Positions 1 to 4,332 of a stretch of 5,208 nucleotides of DNA are shown piece after piece (the first letter of the stretch is position 1; the number at the start of each line of letters is the position of its first letter). The stretch is from assembly GCA_900299205.1 (NCBI GenBank), contig OMIW01000192.1, positions 1 through 5,208 of the forward strand. The letters are read 5' to 3'. This DNA is from Pseudomonadota bacterium (GTDB lineage: Bacteria > Bdellovibrionota_C > UBA2361 > OMIW01). The position numbers and the translations under genes are program-made. The notes beneath the pieces were generated by a model. That model saw nothing but the letters and a program-made list of their open reading frames with translations. It had not been told where the DNA came from and made no database searches.

Positions 1-2
1 CG

Positions 3-1805
3 ACAGAATCGCTCGTTTTTTATGGTGAGGGCGAAGGCAAGGCAGCCCTCACCGTCGGAGCGGTCGGTGTGGTACCAGTCGGAGTAGTCCCCTTGGTTAT
101 TCCCGGTCCCGATGCCATTCCCCAACAGCGAATCAAACTTCCCCCCGAGGTCGTACAGTCGATTAACGCTCGCGAACTAAGCGTGATGAGAGTCTCTGAT
201 ATCGACACGAGAACGGTTCAGCGTTTTGCAAGCTCTGCGGACACGGTCAGGCAACATCTCTTTGAACAGGCCAGTGGTGGCGTCTCCCCCCTTTGGGCAG
301 ACGGTACCGTAAAATCGCGTCAGGAGCTCGAACAGGCGTTGTTAGCCAGACAACGCCTCACCAATCCCGAGATCGCCCCGCTCGAGACCGCAGCAAGATC
401 GAATAAAACGGATATCGCCCAAGAGGCGCAGGAAAAGCTCTCCGCACTCCGCACAACCGCCTTGCAACCGATCCAAAGCCTCGCTACCCCGATGACTGCG
501 AGTTTTTTCCCGGCCAACGCAGCTCTTCACGTCTTTGCACAGGCAGATATGCACCAGCAGGGGGAATTGGCCAAAAACTTTGAAGCGGTTACCGGTGTTT
601 CAGCGTATCAAGCTGATGGGACAGTTAAGCCGAGAGAACAGCTGAACGACGCGGTGTGGCGTTGGTTCGAGAGAGAAAATAAAGTTCTGGTCAGTGCTCT
701 CGAGGAGCGGGCCTCCTCGACCAATCCCACAGTTGCGCGCGACGCTCAGCAGCGACTCGCCGCGGTACGTCAGGTCGCGGTTGCGGCGGTTGCAGAACCG
801 GTGATACCCACTCCAGATGAGCTGCGCGCGGCGATTCACGAGCAGCAACGGCTTGAAATCAACAGTCAGCGAAGGGGTGGAGAAAAGCCATGGGAGCATC
901 GGAGCCAGAATCCTCAGATCGATTATCGTCGCCCGTACTCTCACATCTACGATATGGGGGTAGACAGTGGCGCCAGCGTATCAACCGAGAATGGTCAGTC
1001 AACAGCAACGAGCAAGATAAGCCTTCGCGTTGACACTCCCGACACCGCCCGGCCGATGTCCGCTCGCGCCCAGCGAACAGGCATCCCGGATTCAGCCAAT
1101 CAAACCCATAGCGTGACCTATGAACAGCAGGTACTGCTCAATGGCCCGACGCCACCGTTGGTAACTCAACACCAGTTGAGGGGGGATCTTGAGACTCTGG
1201 AAACGCGATTGCTCAAAGCTGGGCACGATACCCTGTCTCGAGAATCTCGTCAGAATGGCCGAGTGGACCCGAATACGGTGCTATCTCTCTTCGCTGGCCT
1301 GCCGATAGCAGGGCTGACTCCCCGGGGTGATGTGACATCGCAGAGGCTGTCATTTCAAATTCCGGGTCACCACGATGTGAGCGTTGGAACCTCCCAGAAC
1401 GTGCAGCTGGTAAAAGCGGCCAATGGAGCGCAGGTCGCGGTCACTCAGATCGTTGTCGAACATCAGACCGCTGATGGTATTTCATCCGCGACGCGAGAGC
1501 AGGTGATTCCCATCCCGACTGATCGTCCCCTGGACGCGAGCCTAGCGGCTATAAGAACGCATCTCCATCGCCAAACGGCCGGATCAGAGGGCTCTCCCGG
1601 GATCCTTCAGACTGCAGCACGGAATGCGGTGTCGGCCGTCACCAGTGGACAGCGGATAGCCCCGCTCACTATCGAAGGATTCCAACCCCTCCCTGATGGA
1701 CAAAATCCGCACATGCGCATGGCGGCACTTGTCGCCTCTCTAACCAACCCACCCACCCAAGGGGTAGCGCGTCCCGCCGCGGGTCCAGCTCGCTACGCCA
1801 GATAG
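3..1805 (+). CDS. Large protein of unknown function with a duplicated ~105-residue helical unit (5' end outside window)
   Basis: The frame is open from the first complete codon at position 3 to the TAG at 1803-1805, giving 600 visible residues. The GTG at 69 is only an internal candidate start, because the 22 codons before it read as ordinary protein and run off the edge, so I treat the gene as 5'-truncated by the window. Numbering from that GTG: residues 1-16, with the preceding ~12, form a Gly/Val/Pro-rich hydrophobic stretch (GAVGVVPVGVVPLVIPGP). This could be a membrane-touching or glycine-zipper-like segment. Residues ~48-243 contain two copies of a mostly helical unit, each carrying an ADGTVK motif (77-82 and 182-187). 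Residues ~265-340 are polar and probably disordered. Residues ~340-550 look like a mixed strand/helix domain without a motif I know. The C-terminus is Pro/Ala/Arg-rich and low in complexity. There are no cysteines in the visible part and no catalytic signature. I do not recognise the family. It converges on the L,D-transpeptidase gene, and I see no U-tract terminator of its own. Confidence 0.85.
   Translation, partial: TESLVFYGEGEGKAALTVGAVGVVPVGVVPLVIPGPDAIPQQRIKLPPEVVQSINARELSVMRVSDIDTRTVQRFASSADTVRQHLFEQASGGVSPLWADGTVKSRQELEQALLARQRLTNPEIAPLETAARSNKTDIAQEAQEKLSALRTTALQPIQSLATPMTASFFPANAALHVFAQADMHQQGELAKNFEAVTGVSAYQADGTVKPREQLNDAVWRWFERENKVLVSALEERASSTNPTVARDAQQRLAAVRQVAVAAVAEPVIPTPDELRAAIHEQQRLEINSQRRGGEKPWEHRSQNPQIDYRRPYSHIYDMGVDSGASVSTENGQSTATSKISLRVDTPDTARPMSARAQRTGIPDSANQTHSVTYEQQVLLNGPTPPLVTQHQLRGDLETLETRLLKAGHDTLSRESRQNGRVDPNTVLSLFAGLPIAGLTPRGDVTSQRLSFQIPGHHDVSVGTSQNVQLVKAANGAQVAVTQIVVEHQTADGISSATREQVIPIPTDRPLDASLAAIRTHLHRQTAGSEGSPGILQTAARNAVSAVTSGQRIAPLTIEGFQPLPDGQNPHMRMAALVASLTNPPTQGVARPAAGPARYAR
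210..797 (+). repeat. Two-copy internal protein repeat (copies at 210-479 and 519-797)
   Basis: Within the large unknown protein, residues ~48-137 and ~151-243 (numbered from the GTG at 69) align at an offset of 105-106 residues. Shared landmarks are an F-E pair about 10-12 residues before the motif, the identical ADGTVK hexapeptide followed by S/P-R-x-x-L, and an amphipathic helix with the pattern A-x-x-A-Q-x-x-L-x-A-x-R at residues 117-128 and 223-234. Conservation is at protein level, and the DNA copies have diverged. The helix pattern resembles alpha-solenoid (HEAT-like) helices, but that is inference from spacing of hydrophobic residues, not a family assignment. No third complete copy was seen before or after. 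Confidence 0.75.
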
Positions 1806-1928
1806 GGTCAGGTTAAAGAAGCAGGAGTAGGCCGGGGCTTAGGCGACACCGTCACCCGCCGAATATCTCGACTCACCCGTGGACCCGCCCGAGCCGTCAG
1901 CACGACCAGACTCGCATGAGCCACCCCC

Positions 1929-1972
1929 AAAAAAAATTGAAGAAAGGAGTACGAGGGGATACCTCGTACTCC
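1929..1972 (-). terminator. Rho-independent terminator of the L,D-transpeptidase gene
   Basis: An 11-bp perfect inverted repeat, GGAGTACGAGG at 1946-1956 and CCTCGTACTCC at 1962-1972, encloses a 5-nt loop. Read on the minus strand, the hairpin starts 4 nt after the TAG stop of the transpeptidase gene. It is followed by TTTCTTCAATTTTTTTT, which includes eight consecutive T at 1929-1936. On the plus strand no T-run follows the hairpin, so it is a good terminator only for leftward transcription, although the hairpin may slow convergent transcripts from the large gene at left. Confidence 0.9.
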
Positions 1973-1976
1973 GCAC

Positions 1977-2642
1977 CTAGGGGACAACCTTGACCACGGT
2001 GCCTATTGAGACGTACTGGAAGAGCGCCTTTACGTCCGCATTGCGCATTCGCACACACCCGTGCGAGGGTTGCAAACGCTCGAGGTTTGTTCCATGGAAT
2101 CCTATCGCTATGCCCTCATGATCTTGGTAAAATCCAATCCAACGAGGACCCAGCGGGTTGTTGGGAGCACCCGAAGGCCGAATATCCGTCAGATCGAACG
2201 GACTTCGAAAAACGGGATCCTCCTCCAGCTGGATAACATGAAATGTGCCGAGCGGAGTCTCCCAACCCGGCTTTCCGACAGAAACCGGAAAAATGCGAAT
2301 GACCCTGTCTCCCTCCACCACTTCGACAACATTACCGCCCCGGACGATTCGGAGGTAAAACTTCGTCGTTTTTTCCTTCTCCGCGGGAAAAGCGGAATCT
2401 GACTGGTGCTGCATGGGACCGGACATCTCATGATCAGAAGGGCCCGACCCTTGAACAAAGCCGCCTGCTTCCTGCTCCAACTGCCCCGACAGGTCGGACC
2501 AGAGCGGACCAGCCGCAGCGGGCACTGAACCGACATTGATCAACCAGAGGGACATGAGAGAAATAGCGACCCCTCTCATCGGTGTTACCTGAATGACCTT
2601 TCGGATTACTCCTGTGGGCTCAATCAACCGAAATGATTCCAT
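1977..2642 (-). CDS. Secreted L,D-transpeptidase (YkuD domain)
   Basis: The protein has 221 residues. The C-terminal half (~94-220) is a YkuD catalytic domain. It contains the G-K-P-G-W-E-T-P-L-G-T-F substrate-loop stretch (123-134), the conserved His in HGT (H183) and the active-site block SHGCVRMRN (193-201) with nucleophile C196 and the conserved R198. This family forms 3->3 peptidoglycan cross-links, or attaches proteins to meso-diaminopimelate, in the periplasm or outer wall face. Residues ~22-44 form a hydrophobic export signal ending in PAAA before G45, so the mature enzyme has about 177 residues. A ~45-residue Gly/Ser/Gln/Glu-rich linker then precedes the domain. There is no LysM or peptidoglycan-binding repeat, so this is a minimal enzyme. 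Start choice is uncertain. M1 (codon 2640-2642) has only a purine-rich AGAGAG touching the ATG. M22 (codon 2577-2579) has AGGT 7 nt upstream and gives a textbook signal peptide. The gene is transcribed divergently from the small secreted protein gene and has its own promoter and terminator. The subfamily and its exact substrate cannot be decided from sequence alone. Confidence 0.95.
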   Translation of the reverse strand: MESFRLIEPTGVIRKVIQVTPMRGVAISLMSLWLINVGSVPAAAGPLWSDLSGQLEQEAGGFVQGSGPSDHEMSGPMQHQSDSAFPAEKEKTTKFYLRIVRGGNVVEVVEGDRVIRIFPVSVGKPGWETPLGTFHVIQLEEDPVFRSPFDLTDIRPSGAPNNPLGPRWIGFYQDHEGIAIGFHGTNLERLQPSHGCVRMRNADVKALFQYVSIGTVVKVVP

Positions 2643-2666
2643 CTCTCTAAAAAAACCTACCTCTCG

Positions 2667-2695
2667 AGTATCCCCACTTAATTGGAGAATGTAAA
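2667..2695 (-). promoter_or_regulatory. Sigma70-like promoter of the L,D-transpeptidase gene
   Basis: On the minus strand, TTTACA (2695-2690, 5 of 6 matches to TTGACA) is separated by exactly 17 nt from GATACT (2672-2667, 4 of 6 matches to TATAAT). The predicted start of transcription is near 2660. This gives a leader of about 18 nt to the ATG at 2642, or about 81 nt to the alternative ATG at 2579. The call rests on consensus match and position only. Confidence 0.55.
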
Positions 2696-2755
2696 GCTTT
2701 CGGTCTTACTTCCTCGTTCTTGGTTACCCTCCAACATCTGAGTTTTTTTCCGCGG

Positions 2756-2792
2756 TCCGACCAAGGATTTTTAAAAAAAACCCTTGGTCGGA
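2756..2792. repeat. Strong 37-nt inverted repeat in the divergent control region
   Basis: TCCGACCAAGG (2756-2766) is perfectly complementary to CCTTGGTCGGA (2782-2792). After one A/C mismatch the stem continues with five T-A pairs (2768-2772 with 2776-2780), leaving a 3-nt AAA loop. The right arm ends 3 nt before the proposed -35 box of the rightward gene and is followed on the plus strand by TATTTGTTTTA. It could be an insulating terminator against rightward read-through, the 3' end of a small unseen plus-strand RNA, or a DNA-level operator for a dimeric regulator. The long AT core is unusual for a classical terminator. The sequence does not decide between these. Confidence 0.7.
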
Positions 2793-2795
2793 TAT

Positions 2796-2824
2796 TTGTT
2801 TTAGACTTGGGAAATTGCTATCCT
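2796..2824 (+). promoter_or_regulatory. Extended -10 promoter-like sequence for the small secreted protein gene
   Basis: TTGTTT (2796-2801, a weak -35 keeping TTG) is followed after 17 nt by TATCCT (2819-2824, 4 of 6), which is preceded by TG with one intervening base (TGCTATCCT), the extended -10 arrangement. The start of transcription would be near 2831, only ~15 nt before the ATG at 2846. The -35 box lies almost directly against the 37-nt inverted repeat, so a factor or structure there would affect this promoter. Confidence 0.45.
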
Positions 2825-2845
2825 GCGTAGGCACTAAGGTTATTC

Positions 2846-3229
2846 ATGAACACTCTTCTTGGCGCCCTCACCGCAGCGCTTCTCGGTTTTTCATTCGTTG
2901 GCCCTGCCAGCGCGGAAATTTACCAGAAGTGGGGCGGTTCATCCGTACTGTCCAACGGCACGAGCCTGTCGGAATCCCAGAAGTCCATCACTGGGACCTT
3001 CAGTTCCCGGCAGGAAACCGTGGATAGCGCTTCGTATACCCTCCTTCCCGACTGCAATTGCACGGGGACTGGGGGTGCACAATCGGGGACTCAAACCACC
3101 ACTATCAACAAGTTGGTGGAAGAGTCGCAACAGTGGACGGAGCAAGTCCGGAACTCCACCAATCTCACAATCCAAGCGGAGGATTGGAGCGAGTTCCGAT
3201 TCATCGGATCCGGATCGATTTTCAATTGA
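2846..3229 (+). CDS. Small secreted protein of unknown function (127 aa)
   Basis: I do not recognise this protein. The first 23 residues are a signal peptide: short polar start MNT, hydrophobic core LLGALTAALLGFSFVG, and a signal peptidase I site PASA before E24. The mature product is therefore about 104 residues in the periplasm, outer membrane or medium. It is polar and rich in Ser, Thr, Gln and Asn, has no second membrane span, and has a single cysteine pair in DCNC (C70 and C72) followed by a Gly/Thr-rich turn. Residues ~86-115 look helical, and the last ~12 residues alternate aromatic/hydrophobic and small residues (F116? to F126 region: EFRFIGSGSIF), suggesting a terminal beta strand. 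The ATG at 2846 is chosen because it gives the complete signal peptide and has TAAGG 6 nt upstream, a weak Shine-Dalgarno. It is monocistronic: its own promoter-like sequence lies upstream and a terminator follows. The overlapping frames at 2815 and 2859 lack any signal or family feature. Confidence 0.8.
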   Translation: MNTLLGALTAALLGFSFVGPASAEIYQKWGGSSVLSNGTSLSESQKSITGTFSSRQETVDSASYTLLPDCNCTGTGGAQSGTQTTTINKLVEESQQWTEQVRNSTNLTIQAEDWSEFRFIGSGSIFN

Positions 3230-3232
3230 TCC
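3212..3232 (+). other. Hairpin spanning the stop codon of the small secreted protein gene
   Basis: GGATCGATT (3212-3220) pairs with AATTGATCC (3224-3232) over nine positions, including one G-U wobble, around a TTC loop. The TGA stop (3227-3229) is inside the right arm. No T-run follows, so it is not a terminator on its own. It may protect the mRNA 3' end or affect translation termination; that is inference. Confidence 0.5.
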
Positions 3233-3241
3233 CGTCAGCAG

Positions 3242-3265
3242 GGTGGCTAATCTAGGTTAGTCGCC
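3242..3265 (+). other. Hairpin directly abutting the terminator
   Basis: GGTGGCTAA (3242-3250) pairs with TTAGTCGCC (3257-3265) over nine positions with two G-U wobbles and a 6-nt loop. It ends at the base immediately before the first base of the terminator stem at 3266, so the two helices could stack coaxially in the RNA. Confidence 0.5.
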
Positions 3266-3307
3266 GAGAGGGGTATCGCATCAGCGAGCCCCTCTCTTTC
3301 ATTTTTT
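3266..3307 (+). terminator. Rho-independent terminator of the small secreted protein gene
   Basis: GAGAGGGG (3266-3273) pairs perfectly with CCCCTCTC (3289-3296). A short inner CGC/GCG helix (3277-3279 with 3284-3286) tops the stem. It is followed by TTTCATTTTTT (3297-3307). Its position 37 nt after the stop codon separates this gene from the next secreted protein gene. Confidence 0.9.
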
Positions 3308-3535
3308 AGAGCGCGCTATCTGCGAGATTCCTCGGATATCACAAATGAGTAAGAAACAGCCATAAGTTTAGGACACGATAGAGTGAGGAACCTCGATTAA
3401 AAAGAATCAATTTTTAGTGAGAGCTTCCCAAGAGAGGTGGAGGAGCGTTGACGACCTACAACAGGGGTGACTCGGCAATAAAGAGCTGTGACAACCCTTG
3501 ACGCGTAGGGCATCAACGGTAATTCACTTACCCAC
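3308..3535 (+). other. 228-nt leader/intergenic region of the second secreted protein gene
   Basis: There is no substantial gene here. I find no convincing -35/-10 pair: TTGACG occurs at 3448 and 3498, but neither has a good -10 at normal spacing. A weak AT-rich hairpin can form from TAAAAA (3398-3403) and TTTTTA (3411-3416). A purine-rich stretch, AAGAGAGGTGGAGGAG (3430-3445), is the best Shine-Dalgarno-like sequence in the window, yet it lies ~90 nt from the annotated ATG and 2 nt from a TTG codon that opens a 17-codon frame. A long structured or regulatory leader is possible but unproven. Confidence 0.4.
3448..3501 (+). CDS. Possible 17-residue leader peptide (TTG start)
   Basis: A TTG codon follows a strong purine-rich ribosome-binding-like stretch (GAGGTGGAGGAG) and opens a frame reading MTTYNRGDSAIKSCDNP to TGA at 3499-3501, ending 34 nt before the ATG of the downstream secreted protein gene. 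It has no run of one amino acid that would suggest amino-acid attenuation, and no signal peptide. The main support is the contrast between this good ribosome site and the lack of one at the downstream ATG. It could equally be chance. Confidence 0.2.
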   Translation: MTTYNRGDSAIKSCDNP

Positions 3536-4183
3536 ATGAAGGTTAAAAAACTGGTTAAAAAGGGTATTATCGGGACGCTGGTCGTCGTGCCCCTGTTGCC
3601 CATGGTCGCTCTCCCCTCCCTGGCCTGCCAGGATGGGAGCTGCACTGGCCTCGCCGCCAGTCAGCAGTCGAACACGACCACCAATACGGCCAGCCCAACG
3701 GCGATAAGCAACACTACCGCCAATCCGACGGCGATAGGGTCAGGGACGAACTACAACTCCCAGATGGTCTTTAACCCATCCGGGGAGAGTAAGTTCGAGG
3801 GGGTTGTCACTCTCCCTGGCGGGCCTTCCATTAAAGGAGCCGTCCAGTGCGGGAACAACTCAGTTTCCCTCGCTGCTTTTCCCAGCTCTGGGTTGAACAA
3901 TCAGTGGGTTTTCTCCGGAGGGATCGAAGTGTCTTTGGTGAAAAACGCCATTGATTGCAGATCTCAGCAAGAAATTGTTGAGTGTGCCCAACTATACTCC
4001 TTCGGGAGTAGTGGGGAATACTACGATTCTCGCTGCGGGAAGTACGGCTTCAGAGCTCGAACTACGGCAGCCATTCCTGCCGAACGACCTGAGGTGAGAC
4101 CCGCCTCGGAATTGCTGATGCCTTCGACGACATCAGCACCCGCAGAGCGTCCGTCGTCGCTGCTCCCGCGTCAGCGCCTCTGA
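3536..4183 (+). CDS. Secreted cysteine-containing protein of unknown function (215 aa)
   Basis: The N-terminus MKVKKLVKKG is a strongly basic n-region, followed by a hydrophobic core (11-28) and a likely signal peptidase I site after S-L-A (28-30). C31 follows directly, but position -3 is Ser instead of Leu, so a lipoprotein is less likely. Next come a C-x4-C pair (C31, C36), an Asn/Thr/Ser/Ala-rich linker (~42-75) holding a two-copy 10-residue repeat, and a probable folded domain (~76-175). This domain has C105, C141, C150 and C167, six cysteines in all, which could form disulfides in an exported protein. A Pro/Ser/Arg-rich tail (~176-215) repeats PAERP twice. I do not recognise a named family. 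The N/T-rich linker and Cys-spaced tail recall uncharacterised secreted cyanobacterial proteins, but only as an impression. The ATG at 3536 is the only sensible start: the frame is closed by TAG at 3506-3508 and no start codon lies between. No Shine-Dalgarno precedes it. The gene converges with the flippase-like gene and has its own terminator. Confidence 0.82.
   Translation: MKVKKLVKKGIIGTLVVVPLLPMVALPSLACQDGSCTGLAASQQSNTTTNTASPTAISNTTANPTAIGSGTNYNSQMVFNPSGESKFEGVVTLPGGPSIKGAVQCGNNSVSLAAFPSSGLNNQWVFSGGIEVSLVKNAIDCRSQQEIVECAQLYSFGSSGEYYDSRCGKYGFRARTTAAIPAERPEVRPASELLMPSTTSAPAERPSSLLPRQRL
3686..3745 (+). repeat. Two-copy 30-nt tandem repeat in the N/T-rich linker
   Basis: Residues 51-60 (TASPTAISNT) and 61-70 (TANPTAIGSG) are adjacent copies of one 10-residue unit. 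The DNA shares an ACGGCGATA core in each copy. This is consistent with local duplication inside a flexible linker, where copy number may vary between strains. Confidence 0.65.
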
Positions 4184-4198
4184 TTTTGCCCGAATCAG
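4180..4198 (+). other. Hairpin spanning the stop codon of the second secreted protein gene
   Basis: CTGATT (4180-4185) pairs perfectly with AATCAG (4193-4198) around a 7-nt loop. The TGA stop (4181-4183) is in the left arm. The helix ends at the base immediately before the terminator stem at 4199, the same arrangement as the hairpin at 3242-3265 of the upstream secreted protein gene. Confidence 0.5.
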
Positions 4199-4236
4199 GC
4201 CCTTTGCTCTTTCGGGAGCAAGGGGCTTCTTCTTTT
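4199..4236 (+). terminator. Rho-independent terminator of the second secreted protein gene
   Basis: GCCCTTTGCTC (4199-4209) pairs with GAGCAAGGGGC (4216-4226) over 11 positions with one T-G wobble. The apex reads T-TTCG-G, a UUCG-like loop. It is followed by TTCTTCTTTT (4227-4236). On the minus strand the stem is not followed by a T-run, so I see no clear terminator for the convergent flippase-like gene in 4237-4332, which otherwise holds nothing recognisable. Confidence 0.9.
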
Positions 4237-4332
4237 AACACCCACCAGTTCAGGGATGCCACCCACCTGACGACAATCCCGCCCCATACGACCGAGCAAA
4301 AGAGGTTAAGGCCACACTTTCTCCGCTCTCAC

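Noticed and set aside
600-944. 114-codon open frame on the minus strand inside the large unknown gene
   Set aside because: It lies wholly inside a long plus-strand frame with better protein character and has no motif, signal or ribosome site of its own.
2006-2402. Plus-strand open frames opposite the L,D-transpeptidase
   Set aside because: They are antisense to a clear catalytic domain and their translations are Arg/Pro-rich without any family feature, as expected of shadows.
2815-3260. Alternative plus-strand frames (starting at 2815 and 2859) overlapping the small secreted protein
   Set aside because: Neither has a signal peptide or domain; the 2846 frame has a complete signal peptide with cleavage site and a stop just before a terminator.
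3345-3365. Six-codon ATG frame (MSKKQP) in the leader region
   Set aside because: It has no ribosome-binding sequence and is too short to support.
3498-3525. TTGACG with TAATTC as a promoter for the second secreted protein gene
   Set aside because: The -35 is good but TAATTC matches the -10 consensus at only two positions, and the start would fall almost on the ATG.
3614-3637. Lipoprotein signal at C31 of the second secreted protein
   Set aside because: The residues before the cysteine are P-S-L-A; the -3 position is Ser instead of the usual Leu/Val, so ordinary signal peptidase I cleavage is the better reading.
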